A DNA stretch of 8,601 bases from JABFRJ01 sp031409695 (GTDB lineage Bacteria; Pseudomonadota; Alphaproteobacteria; Rhizobiales; Hyphomicrobiaceae), in contig JANNXS010000054.1 in NCBI GenBank assembly GCA_031409695.1, positions 1-8,601 of the forward strand, read 5' to 3'. Positions 1-6,509 of this stretch are shown one piece after another. The number at the start of each line of letters is the position of its first letter. The first letter of the stretch is position 1. Below the pieces are notes generated by a model that saw only the letters and a list, made by a program, of their open reading frames with translations, ran no database searches and was not told the DNA's origin. The translations under genes were made by a program, and so were the position numbers.

Positions 1-199
1 TGACGAGTTTGGAACCCTCGCGGTCGCCTGACCAATTCAAGGGCTCGAGCACGTTGGCGCCAAACTTGCCGGCCTCCTCGATGACGGCGCGGATAGTGTC
101 CTTGTCGGTTGTGATTGTTCCATCGGCGATCAGGGCGTCGAGCCCAGCCGCGGTCTCAAGCACGTGCATCATGTCGTCGGCTGGAACGGTGTAGGACAT
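1..199 (-). CDS. FadE-like acyl-CoA dehydrogenase, N-terminal fragment (cut by window edge)
   Basis: Only the first 66 codons are present; the gene continues beyond the left edge. Reading from the ATG at 199-197, the protein starts MSYTVPADDMMHVLET and contains EEAGKFGANVLEPLN followed by SGDREGSKL. This matches the short N-terminal domain (AcylCoA_DH_N type) that precedes the helical domain in the roughly 600-residue bacterial acyl-CoA dehydrogenases, where the usual form is 'EEAxKFxxxVLAPLNxxGDREG'. Such FAD enzymes perform the first, alpha-beta dehydrogenation step of fatty-acid beta-oxidation in the cytoplasm. FAD- and substrate-binding residues are not in the window, so chain-length preference cannot be judged. 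A GAGG-like ribosome-binding site precedes the ATG. The neighbouring GFA-family gene ends 130 bases upstream on the same strand. Family assignment is fairly sure; the exact substrate is unknown. Confidence 0.85.
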   Translation of the reverse strand, partial: MSYTVPADDMMHVLETAAGLDALIADGTITTDKDTIRAVIEEAGKFGANVLEPLNWSGDREGSKLV

Positions 200-329
200 G
201 GGGGGCCTCTGGGCGGATCTCGTTCAAAGTTGACGTAAACGTAACATGCCCGCCGCGCATTTTCACCACGGCTGTGCGTCGCGGGGGGGGTGGGTTCGGC
301 AAGCGCATCACCTTACGCGCGCTACGGCC
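200..329. other. Intergenic region with an eight-G run
   Basis: These 130 bases separate the end of the GFA-family gene from the start of the FadE-like gene, both on the minus strand. They should hold the 3' end of the former and possibly a promoter for the latter. A run of eight G lies at 283-290, followed by T and three more G, so on the coding strand it is a C-run about 84 bases before the start codon. I see no convincing promoter hexamers and no stem-loop with a U-tract. Confidence 0.5.
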
Positions 330-815
330 CTATGGCTCGATGATATGTGGATAGTTGAAGACGGAAGGTTCGACAGGAGAGCCATCACTTAACCAAGCAT
401 GCTCAACGAAGGTGTCATAGCCGGGTGGGAGAATGGTGCCCTTTTGGGCAACTCCAGTGAATATATACTTGGTGTTAGCCGGCGAGCGGTCGAACCAGTT
501 TGGATCATCGAACGTGCCAGCATAGAGCCCGTAAACTTCGCTGAAGCGTTCGAAAGCAAGAAAAATTTTTGTCCCACAAGTCTTGCAGAAATTGATGGTG
601 ATGCGCTTGCCACTGCCACGCGATGGCATATCGAAAGTTGAGACTGTGCCTGCGAGCAGTTTAAGGTCGCCCTTGTTGAAGATCGGTTCGACCATGCCCA
701 CGCTGCCGGTCGCCGCCTGACAAAAAGTGCAATGGCAAATGGTGACCCGAACCGGATTAGCGGTCACGGTGTAACGGATGGCTCTGCATAGGCAACCGCC
801 TTCGTGTCTCGACAT
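330..815 (-). CDS. GFA/CENP-V-fold family zinc protein
   Basis: A 161-residue protein of the GFA family (named after glutathione-dependent formaldehyde-activating enzyme Gfa). The three zinc-ligand clusters are intact: CxC at C8 and C10 (GGCLCRAIRY), CHCxxC at C27, C29 and C32 (ICHCTFCQ), and CxxC at C77 and C80 (FCKTCGTKIF). By analogy with Gfa, C8, C10, C77 and C80 would bind a structural zinc, and C27, C29 and C32 a second, catalytic zinc. The length is normal for single-domain members. Most bacterial members of the fold have no proven reaction, so glutathione-formaldehyde chemistry should not be assumed, and no formaldehyde dehydrogenase gene is beside it. The start is well supported by a strong ribosome-binding site. 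The gene is divergent from the complete acyl-CoA dehydrogenase. Family is sure; function is not. Confidence 0.92.
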   Translation of the reverse strand: MSRHEGGCLCRAIRYTVTANPVRVTICHCTFCQAATGSVGMVEPIFNKGDLKLLAGTVSTFDMPSRGSGKRITINFCKTCGTKIFLAFERFSEVYGLYAGTFDDPNWFDRSPANTKYIFTGVAQKGTILPPGYDTFVEHAWLSDGSPVEPSVFNYPHIIEP

Positions 816-1025
816 GGATCACCTCACACCCAGCGCAGACCCTGCAAAATCGCGCAGATCTCACCGGTCGGCAATGGCCAAAATGCACACAATAGCTATC
901 ACACGTTGGCTCACTAATACTTTCGGTGGGCGAACGACAGCTCGTCGGGGGAACGTCCCCTACCCCGCGATCCCATTCCGGTGCTACTCAAAGCCGCGAT
1001 GCCCGACCCACGAACCGGACCAAAA
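816..1025. promoter_or_regulatory. Divergent control region between the GFA-family and acyl-CoA dehydrogenase genes
   Basis: About 210 bases between two divergent starts, so promoters for both genes should lie here. No pair of -35/-10 hexamers is convincing. Two symmetric sites are visible: the 8-base palindrome ATAGCTAT at 892-899, flanked by CACAC on both sides as a direct repeat, and the inverted repeat GGGGA-ACG-TCCCC at 948-960, about 65 bases before the dehydrogenase start. Either could be an operator, but neither matches a regulator site I can name. Confidence 0.4.
818..825 (-). promoter_or_regulatory. Strong Shine-Dalgarno of the GFA-family gene
   Basis: On the minus strand the sequence reads GAGGTGAT, then CC, then ATG. 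It pairs over eight bases with the 3' end of 16S rRNA (anti-SD ATCACCTC), the best ribosome-binding site in the window. It fixes the start at 815 and suggests efficient translation. Confidence 0.75.
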
Positions 1026-2204
1026 ATGACCGACGAACTCTCGCTCCCCCTTGACCCGCAATGGACGGATGTCCGCGATGGCGTGCGCGCCATTTGCGCC
1101 AAGTTCCCCAATGCCTATTGGGTCAAGCTCGACCACGAGAGCGCGTACCCGACCGCATTTGTCACGGCACTGACTGAGGCCGGATGGCTCGGCGCGCTGA
1201 TCCCGGAGGTCTACGGCGGCGCGGGTTTGCCGCTTTCGGCTGCTTGCGCGATCCTTGAGACGATCCACGAAACGGGCTGCAACGCCGCCGCCTGCCATGC
1301 ACAAATGTACACGATGGGCACGCTGCTCCGGCACGGCAATGACGCGCAGAAGCAGACGTACCTGCCCAAGATCGCATCCGGCGAACTGCGCCTGCAGGCC
1401 TTCGGCGTGACCGAACCGACGACCGGCTCTGACACGACACAGCTGAAAACCCGCGCCGAAAAGAAGGGCAACGACCGCTACATCGTCAACGGCCAGAAGG
1501 TCTGGACCAGCCGCGCAATGCACTCTGACCTGATGTTGCTGCTTGCCCGCACAACGCCAACTGACAAGGTCAAAAAGCGCTCGGAGGGATTATCCGTTTT
1601 TCTGGTCGACCTGAAAGCGGCGGCTGGCAAAACCGTGCACTTGAAGCCGATCGATGCCATGATCAATCACAACAGCTGCGAGGTGTTCATCGACAACCTT
1701 GAAGTGCCCGCCGAGAACCTCATTGGCGTCGAGGGCGAGGGCTTCAAGTATATCGTATCGAGCATGAACGCCGAGCGCATCCTGATCGCGGCGGAGTGCC
1801 TGGGTGACGCGAAGTTTTTTATCGACAAAGGCAGCGCCTACGCCCGTGACCGCCATGTGTTCGGCCGACCTATAGGTCAGAACCAGGGCGTCGCATTTCC
1901 GCTTGCCCGTGCTTACGCCGACTATGTGGCCGCCGACCTGCTGGTGAAAAAGGCCTCGGCCCTTTACGAAGCCGGTCGCGACTGTGGGGCTGAGGCCAAC
2001 ATGGGCAAGATGCTGGCGGCAGATGCATCGTGGAAGGCCGCCGAAGCCTGCCTGCAAACCCACGGCGGTTTTGGCTATGCGCGCGAATACGGCATCGAAC
2101 GCAAATGGCGTGAAACGCGGCTCTATCAAACCGCGCCCATCTCAACCAACATGGTGCTGGCCTATGTGGCGCAGCATATCCTGGGGTTGCCGCGAAGCTA
2201 TTGA
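1026..2204 (+). CDS. Acyl-CoA dehydrogenase (IVD/LCAD-type catalytic base)
   Basis: A complete flavin-dependent acyl-CoA dehydrogenase of 392 residues, the normal length for the four-chain family; it oxidises acyl-CoA to enoyl-CoA and passes electrons to electron-transfer flavoprotein. The helical N-terminal domain covers roughly 1-115. The beta-domain carries FGVTEPTTGSD (126-136) and KVWTSRA (158-164), which bind flavin and substrate. The C-terminal helical domain carries RHVFGRPIGQ, THGGFGY and REYGIER. The usual C-terminal 'YEGT' glutamate is absent: the aligned segment is QTAPISTN, with proline 371 at that position. A glutamate is present at 250 in NAERILIA, matching the position used in isovaleryl- and long-chain acyl-CoA dehydrogenases. 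In-frame starts at 981 (GTG) and 999 (ATG) would add 15 or 9 residues. I prefer 1026 because GGA lies six bases upstream and the protein then begins MTDELSLPLD. The true substrate is unknown; branched-chain or longer acyl-CoA are possibilities. Confidence 0.94.
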   Translation: MTDELSLPLDPQWTDVRDGVRAICAKFPNAYWVKLDHESAYPTAFVTALTEAGWLGALIPEVYGGAGLPLSAACAILETIHETGCNAAACHAQMYTMGTLLRHGNDAQKQTYLPKIASGELRLQAFGVTEPTTGSDTTQLKTRAEKKGNDRYIVNGQKVWTSRAMHSDLMLLLARTTPTDKVKKRSEGLSVFLVDLKAAAGKTVHLKPIDAMINHNSCEVFIDNLEVPAENLIGVEGEGFKYIVSSMNAERILIAAECLGDAKFFIDKGSAYARDRHVFGRPIGQNQGVAFPLARAYADYVAADLLVKKASALYEAGRDCGAEANMGKMLAADASWKAAEACLQTHGGFGYAREYGIERKWRETRLYQTAPISTNMVLAYVAQHILGLPRSY

Positions 2205-2228
2205 GCACGCACTTTGCCAGCGTCGCTG

Positions 2229-2648
2229 TCAGCCCTTGGGAACGCACGTGCCGCGATATTGAGACACGATCGGTTGTCCGAGCAGCGCGAAATGGCGCGA
2301 ATGGACGGCCGAGTGCGTTGCCGACCCGGAGTCACGATCATAGACGGTGGTGAGGTTTACATAGCCCTCACCAACCGCTTCGAGGAAATGGACCGCGTTG
2401 ACCGCACGAATGATGCGCATCACCGATCGGCGCTCGCCACTGACGCGTTCAGCCTCCTGCTTGGCATAGTTTATCCCAGCAATATCAAGCGTTACTGGAC
2501 CAGCCTTGGTCGGCTTGAAACGTCCTTTGGCATAAGCGTGGGCCGCGCCCACTTTAAATGTGCAGGTGTAGCCTGTCGCCTCCTCGGTTGCGGCGGCAGG
2601 TGCAGCGACCCCGAGGGCCAAGGCGAGACAGAGGGCGAAACGGTGCAT
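2229..2648 (-). CDS. Small secreted protein of unknown function
   Basis: I do not recognise a named family. From the ATG at 2648 the protein has 139 residues and opens with a Sec signal peptide: MHRF, a hydrophobic core (ALCLALALGVA) and an APAAA-TEE cleavage region near residue 20. The mature part of about 119 residues has just two cysteines, C29 in YTCTF and C135 in RGTCVPKG, close to its two ends. They could form a disulfide in the periplasm. The mature part is rich in valine, alanine and arginine, with no membrane segment. A GTG start at 2699 would add 17 residues before the signal peptide and is less likely. The gene ends 24 bases from the convergent acyl-CoA dehydrogenase and starts 93 bases after the short-chain dehydrogenase on the same strand. 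The signal peptide supports this frame over the 199-codon open frame on the opposite strand. Confidence 0.72.
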   Translation of the reverse strand: MHRFALCLALALGVAAPAAATEEATGYTCTFKVGAAHAYAKGRFKPTKAGPVTLDIAGINYAKQEAERVSGERRSVMRIIRAVNAVHFLEAVGEGYVNLTTVYDRDSGSATHSAVHSRHFALLGQPIVSQYRGTCVPKG

Positions 2649-2741
2649 GAGGACGCGATACTGACGGAGAGAATGGGAACACCTAGCCTTCAGTGCCACA
2701 CATTTGGTGTTGCGGTCTATCGAGCCACGGCGGGCGCACCT

Positions 2742-3506
2742 TTATCGTGTGGTGCCGGTCTTGAATTCGTAGACTGTGCCGTTGTCGGTCCAAGTCGTTG
2801 CACAGCGCTGTAAGATGGCGGGTGCGACATCCTCGGGTGTCTTCAATGTCATGGGGTCTTCGCCGGGGTAGGCTTTGGCGCGCATGCGTGTGCGGATCGG
2901 GCCGGGGCTGAGGAGGTTTGCGCGCACGTTCGTCGTTGCCAATTCAAGCGCGTAGGTTTTCACCAGCGCCTCAAGCCCAGCTTTCGACACCGCATAAGGC
3001 CCCCAATACGCCGATTTCGCTTGGGCAGCGCCGCTGGTCAAAAACACCGCGCGCCCCGCGTCTGAGAGTTTCAGCAGCGGATCGAGCGTGCGGATGAGGC
3101 GCCAGTTGGCGGTAAGATTGATATCGATAACCTCTTGGAACTGCTCGGTCTGGATATGGCCGAGCGGCGACAGGGGCCCAAGAATTCCCGCATTTGCGAC
3201 CAGAATATCGAGCCGACCGAAGCGGCCATGCAGGGTCGGGCCGAGACCATCGATCTTGTCGCCATGCTTGAGGTTGAGCGTCAGCAACGTCGCGCTTTTG
3301 CCCGAGGCCTGCTTGATTTCATCGTCAAGTTCTTCAAGCGCGCCCGAGGTGCGCCCGGTCGCGATCACTTGGGCGCCGGCGCGCGCCAATGCAAGCGCCA
3401 CCGCACGGCCGATCCCGCGCGTTGCGCCCGTCACAAGAGCGATGCGCCCGGACAGATCCGAGGGGGTGACATTGGACTTTGGCAAATCGGGCAGCGCTTC
3501 ACTCAT
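2742..3506 (-). CDS. Short-chain dehydrogenase/reductase (YciK-like)
   Basis: A 254-residue classical SDR, an NAD(P)-dependent oxidoreductase with a single Rossmann domain, cytoplasmic. The cofactor glycine motif TGATRGIG is at 26-33 and NAG at 105-107. The catalytic set is complete: N130 in DIN, S158 in FLTSGAA, Y171 and K175 in YAVSK. PGPIRTRM at 201-208 is the usual segment after the sixth strand. GR at 51-52 after the second strand (ATGRTS) hints at NADP(H) preference. The sequence resembles the YciK-like SDRs common in alphaproteobacteria, including the AYWGPYAVSKAGLEAL stretch and the PGEDP segment near the C-terminus. Their substrate is not established. The start is supported by GAGG (complement of 3513-3516) six bases before the ATG. 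The DUF3995 gene ends 141 bases upstream on the same strand. Fold and catalytic competence are sure; substrate is unknown. Confidence 0.95.
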   Translation of the reverse strand: MSEALPDLPKSNVTPSDLSGRIALVTGATRGIGRAVALALARAGAQVIATGRTSGALEELDDEIKQASGKSATLLTLNLKHGDKIDGLGPTLHGRFGRLDILVANAGILGPLSPLGHIQTEQFQEVIDINLTANWRLIRTLDPLLKLSDAGRAVFLTSGAAQAKSAYWGPYAVSKAGLEALVKTYALELATTNVRANLLSPGPIRTRMRAKAYPGEDPMTLKTPEDVAPAILQRCATTWTDNGTVYEFKTGTTR

Positions 3507-3647
3507 GACAAGCCTCGTAGAGCATGAGCCCCCTGACTACCGGGCGCAGCCGACGCGGGCAAGGCAAGCCAGCCCTGGTAAGGCCCGATCCAGGCCCAAG
3601 TACGCGGTGGGCGAAAATATCAGCGTGTCCGGATGTCCGTCATGACC

Positions 3648-4082
3648 TCAAGGGCCGCCGAAGAGGAGCACCGTAAAACCAAGCGCGAGCACCAGGCAGA
3701 GCGGGCCATAATAGCGCTGATCGTAGGTGGCGAAGGGCTCTTCAGGCGTGAGGCGGCGGAAAGCTGGCACAAAGGCTGCGATCCCGCGTAGCCCGAACAC
3801 GCCGGCAATGGCGCCGCCGACCAACAGGCTCAGATGGTCCGAGACCGGCGAAACGATCATGCCAACCCGCCATAGGGGCCAAAAGCCAATGGCGGCAAGC
3901 GCAACGGCGACACCAAAACACGCGCGCCGCGACGGCATCGTGGTGATGCCCTTTGCACCTACGACCATCCGCGCGAGATCGGCCTCGTTTTTGGCCGGCC
4001 AAACGCTGCCATAGCCCCACATGGCGTGCAGCCGAGCCAGCAACCACAGACAAATGGTCAGCGAGAAGCCAAGTATGATCAT
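3648..4082 (-). CDS. DUF3995-family four-helix membrane protein
   Basis: A 144-residue integral membrane protein. Four hydrophobic segments are visible at about 1-18, 54-76, 83-105 and 126-142, so it probably sits in the inner membrane. The loop after the first helix carries RLHAMWGYGSVWPA, and the loop before the last carries RLTPEEPFATYDQRYYGPLC. These are the conserved features I associate with DUF3995 proteins; no function is known for the family. The conserved acidic and aromatic residues in the second loop (EEPF, YDQRYY) are the natural place to look for a functional site. The frame has a stop 12 codons upstream of the ATG with no better start between. An AAGG lies about 11 bases before the ATG on the coding strand. 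The gene lies 67 bases downstream of the PhyH-family gene on the same strand. Family assignment is by recall of its motif pattern. Confidence 0.82.
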   Translation of the reverse strand: MIILGFSLTICLWLLARLHAMWGYGSVWPAKNEADLARMVVGAKGITTMPSRRACFGVAVALAAIGFWPLWRVGMIVSPVSDHLSLLVGGAIAGVFGLRGIAAFVPAFRRLTPEEPFATYDQRYYGPLCLVLALGFTVLLFGGP

Positions 4083-4149
4083 AAGCGAAACGGCCTTGTC
4101 CTCTTGATGCTGACATCAACCGCGAGCCGAAGAACGACCAATACCAAAA

Positions 4150-4785
4150 CTATGGCGCCCGACTTAGAAAGCCGTCCGCCACAAATTCAAGGTGCACAAC
4201 GCGTCGCGCGGCTGGTAACCGGGCACGCTGGGATCGGTGCAGCAGAAGCGGTCGCATGGCAACGATATCACCGCGCACGGCGAGGCAGACCAGCGTCGCC
4301 GATGCCTCGACGATCGGCGCTATCGCAGCCGCTTTCAGCCGACCATGCACATGCGACCCCGGCACAGTCTCAAGTGGGCCGTTGCTCTCATCGCAGTCAT
4401 CAAGATGGATCCGCAGCGCCACCGTACGTTCGAGCAGCGCGAGGTCACGCTCCTGACCGTCCTCTGTGCGATCCTGATGCCACGGTACGAACCAGTTGGC
4501 AGCGGGTGACTTATCGAAGGCCTGCAGCCGCGACAATCGTGCCTCAGCCCCCAGGAGCCGCCCGGCCAAAGCAAGCAAGCCCTCATGGGTCGCGTAATAG
4601 CCACGCGCCTCCTGAGAAAATGCCTCGACCCGTGCACCTGCCGATCTCGCCCCCAGCTCGGGGAAAGATCCGTCCATCACGGCAAGATCCTGGCGCGACA
4701 GATAATATTCAACGACCGCAACGCCTGCGGCGGTGAACTGTTCATCGAGGGTCCGCGGTCTTGAAACACGCGATGGTCGAAACAT
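4150..4785 (-). CDS. Phytanoyl-CoA dioxygenase (PhyH) family oxygenase
   Basis: A 211-residue protein with the jelly-roll Fe(II)/2-oxoglutarate oxygenase pattern of the PhyH family. The iron ligands are H103 and D105 in VPWHQDRT and H183 in PLLLHRSQRA; an arginine in the AARRVVHLEF segment (194 or 195) would bind the 2-oxoglutarate carboxylate. LDDCDESNGPLETVPGSH lies between them and is the family's typical core ('D-x-x-N-G-x-L-x-x-x-P-G-S-H'). Such enzymes hydroxylate or otherwise oxidise small molecules, with succinate and carbon dioxide as co-products; the substrate here cannot be deduced. The open frame extends 23 codons upstream to an ATG at 4854, but I start at 4785 because GGAG lies six bases before it and the upstream extension is arginine-rich and poorly protein-like. 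It sits between the DUF3995 gene and the polysaccharide phosphotransferase on the same strand. It is shorter than eukaryotic PhyH but normal for small bacterial members. Confidence 0.87.
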   Translation of the reverse strand: MFRPSRVSRPRTLDEQFTAAGVAVVEYYLSRQDLAVMDGSFPELGARSAGARVEAFSQEARGYYATHEGLLALAGRLLGAEARLSRLQAFDKSPAANWFVPWHQDRTEDGQERDLALLERTVALRIHLDDCDESNGPLETVPGSHVHGRLKAAAIAPIVEASATLVCLAVRGDIVAMRPLLLHRSQRARLPAARRVVHLEFVADGFLSRAP

Positions 4786-4791
4786 TGCGCA

Positions 4792-4795
4792 CTCC
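4792..4795 (-). promoter_or_regulatory. Ribosome-binding site that decides the PhyH-family start
   Basis: The minus strand reads CTGGAGTGCGCA then ATG, giving GGAG six bases before the start at 4785. The alternative ATG at 4854 has no comparable site, so the shorter protein is preferred. Confidence 0.6.
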
Positions 4796-4935
4796 AGGCG
4801 GGGCGCCACAGAGGAAATGGTCTGGTGCCGACCGCGATCAAATCGCCACCGCATTCGTCATAGGAGCTGATGCCTCGACACGCAACGTGTTCGGATTGAA
4901 CGTTCGTCGCAGGGCACAGGTGCCCGATAAGTGTT

Positions 4936-6408
4936 TCAACCTGCGTTGTTGAAGGTCTTGGGCGATAGCACCGTCAGCAACAAGATGTAGACATCGAAGA
5001 GGATCGACCAGTTATCAATGTAGTATAGGTCTGCCTCCACACGGTGTTTCATCTTGTCATCCGTATCTGTGAGGCCGCGCAATCCGTTGACCTGCGCCCA
5101 ACCAGTGATCCCAGGCTTCATATTGAGACGGCGCGGATAACGGCGGATGCGGTGCTCGAAGTCGCGGTCATGATCGACGGCATGGGGACGTGGGCCAACG
5201 AGCGACATGTCGCCTAAGAGGACATTGATCAGCTGCGGCAGTTCATCGATCGATGTGCGCCGCAGCCAGCGTCCGACGCGCGTGATGCGAACATCACCCG
5301 GCTTTGCCTGATTAAAACCTTGGGCCTGTGCAAATGCCTCAGCGGCTGGCGCCGCCATCATGGTGCGGAACTTGATGATCGAGAAGGTTTCCTGATTGAA
5401 CCCGCGCCGCTCCTGGCGAAAAAATACCGGCCCGGGGCTATCAAGTTTGACCAAAGCCGCAGCCACCACGAGCACGGGTGACGCGATGATCAGACCGATG
5501 GTTGCGCCGGTCACATCGAAGAGACGCTTCGTGATGACAGCGCCCGGCGAGAGCGGCAATTCGGCGACAGAGACCGTGCTGATGTTGCCGACACGGCGCA
5601 AATTCAGATCACTGAAGCGTGCGAGCACGGGACCTGTGTCGATGTGGATCGCCACGGGTAATTGTTCAAACGCGCGAACAGCCGCCTCAATAGTGACGTC
5701 GTCGTTCCAAGAGGCGGCAATCACCACCTCGTCGGGTAACAGCGCACGGGCCTGGGCAACGGCAAGGTCCAGATCTTCTGCCAGACCTCCCGGGTCCCCC
5801 TTGGCTGGCAGGCTTGCGACCGCAACCACGCGAACACCGAGGCGCTCGTCTTCAGACACCGCCAACGATAGCCGCTTTGAGACCCCGTTGGTTGAGCCCG
5901 TATGTCCCACCAACATGATGCGGCGTGGTGGGAGACGACCAGATTTCAGGCCAGAAATAATTGCACGCCGCATCATGCCTTGCAGGCCGATCATGGCGAG
6001 CAGCCCCGCGCCATAGAAGATCACTGCAGTGACGCGGGAGACCGTGACGGTGGTCTGCGTCAGGAAAGCGATCACGAGAAGCGCCACAAAGGCAATGTTC
6101 CAAGCCAGGAAAATCTGGCTCGGACGATGCGCGCCGCGAAGATAGCCCGGAATGGTATAGGCGTGCCTCGCCAAAAACGGCACGGCGTAGAGCGCGCCAA
6201 TGGCAATTCCGGCGAACGCGCTTTGGATGGCGAGAATACCAACGCCGCCATAGGCAAGATACTGGTACGTCGCCCCGATCACGCTGCCGATCATGGCGAG
6301 CGTCACACAGCCAACAGCGATGGCGAAGGCGCCGATCAAAAAGCTGGAAGTCGTGAACCGCGGCGTTCGCACCAGTGTTCGCGCCGCAATGCGTTTCGTG
6401 CCGCTCAT
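4936..6408 (-). CDS. Undecaprenyl-phosphate sugar phosphotransferase (WcaJ/ExoY type)
   Basis: A 490-residue polyprenyl-phosphate hexose-1-phosphate transferase, the membrane enzyme that begins exopolysaccharide repeat-unit synthesis by moving a sugar-1-phosphate from a UDP-sugar to undecaprenyl phosphate. Four hydrophobic segments (about 20-45, 52-80, 98-118, 123-145) are followed by a nucleotide-binding-like domain (163-290, beginning RRIMLVGHTG). The re-entrant helix is at about 298-322. The catalytic bacterial-sugar-transferase domain has KFRTM (346-350), TSIDELPQL (385-393), GDMSLVGPRP (399-408) and MKPGITGWAQVNG (430-442). Length and layout match the long WcaJ form, often annotated as glucose phosphotransferase, as opposed to the short ExoY form. 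Galactose or another sugar is possible. GGAAGG (complement of 6415-6420) lies six bases before the ATG and fixes the start. It is divergent from a GumC/ExoP-like gene, as expected at the edge of an exopolysaccharide cluster. All catalytic motifs are intact. Confidence 0.95.
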   Translation of the reverse strand: MSGTKRIAARTLVRTPRFTTSSFLIGAFAIAVGCVTLAMIGSVIGATYQYLAYGGVGILAIQSAFAGIAIGALYAVPFLARHAYTIPGYLRGAHRPSQIFLAWNIAFVALLVIAFLTQTTVTVSRVTAVIFYGAGLLAMIGLQGMMRRAIISGLKSGRLPPRRIMLVGHTGSTNGVSKRLSLAVSEDERLGVRVVAVASLPAKGDPGGLAEDLDLAVAQARALLPDEVVIAASWNDDVTIEAAVRAFEQLPVAIHIDTGPVLARFSDLNLRRVGNISTVSVAELPLSPGAVITKRLFDVTGATIGLIIASPVLVVAAALVKLDSPGPVFFRQERRGFNQETFSIIKFRTMMAAPAAEAFAQAQGFNQAKPGDVRITRVGRWLRRTSIDELPQLINVLLGDMSLVGPRPHAVDHDRDFEHRIRRYPRRLNMKPGITGWAQVNGLRGLTDTDDKMKHRVEADLYYIDNWSILFDVYILLLTVLSPKTFNNAG

Positions 6409-6478
6409 ACGTTGCCTTCCAGGGAGATCTACTCTCGGAGCACGCCGCGCCCGCGTGTTCCGAAACGATACGCTTGGT

Positions 6479-6484
6479 CATAAT
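6479..6484 (+). promoter_or_regulatory. Candidate -10 element for the GumC/ExoP-like gene
   Basis: CATAAT matches the -10 consensus at five of six positions and lies on the opposite strand to, and almost exactly over, the candidate -10 of the divergent gene. No good -35 is present at 16-18 bases upstream, so an activator may be needed or the match may be chance. The leader to the ATG at 6617 would be about 126 bases. Confidence 0.2.
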
Positions 6485-6509
6485 TCTCGACAGTTCTGGG
6501 TGATCGCAA
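6480..6509 (-). promoter_or_regulatory. Candidate sigma-70-like promoter of the sugar phosphotransferase gene
   Basis: On the minus strand TTGCGA (complement of 6504-6509) is followed after 18 bases by AATTAT (complement of 6480-6485). Each matches the consensus at four of six positions. Transcription would start near 6472, giving a leader of about 65 bases that includes the GGAAGG ribosome-binding site. This is pattern matching only. Confidence 0.35.

Noticed and set aside
330..815. Naming the GFA-family gene as S-(hydroxymethyl)glutathione synthase
   Set aside because: The zinc motifs define the fold only; most members have other or unknown roles and no formaldehyde-oxidation gene is adjacent.
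886..904. CRP-like site (minus strand TGTGATAGCTATTGTGTG)
   Set aside because: The left half fits TGTGA, but the right half is TTGTG instead of TCACA, so the symmetry of a CRP site is missing.
984..2129. Several minus-strand open frames of 62-179 codons inside the acyl-CoA dehydrogenase gene
   Set aside because: They are antisense to a well-conserved enzyme and encode no recognisable domain.
2205..2228. Possible shared terminator between convergent genes (CAGCG-T-CGCTG at 2218-2228)
   Set aside because: The stem can form only about four base pairs with a usable loop and has no T-run on either side, so it is not a convincing terminator.
2678..2711. Inverted repeat AACACC ... GGTGTT after the short-chain dehydrogenase
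   Set aside because: Six-base arms separated by 22 bases and no U-tract; such pairs are expected by chance.
2214..2813. 199-codon plus-strand open frame opposite the small secreted protein
   Set aside because: It has no signal peptide or motif, overlaps the end of the short-chain dehydrogenase, and lacks a good ribosome-binding site; the minus-strand frame has a clear signal peptide.
4026..4736. 236-codon plus-strand open frame opposite the PhyH-family gene
   Set aside because: Its product is rich in Arg, Pro, Ser and His with no domain or membrane pattern, while the opposite strand shows complete iron-binding motifs. It is the shadow of a GC-rich gene.
4877..4894. Stem ACACG-CAA-CGTGT downstream of the sugar phosphotransferase
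   Set aside because: A five-base stem without a T-run in the direction of transcription; too weak to call a terminator.
5902..6483. 193-codon plus-strand open frame, and another at 5396-6016, opposite the sugar phosphotransferase
   Set aside because: Both lie antisense to a gene with every catalytic motif of its family and have no recognisable features of their own.
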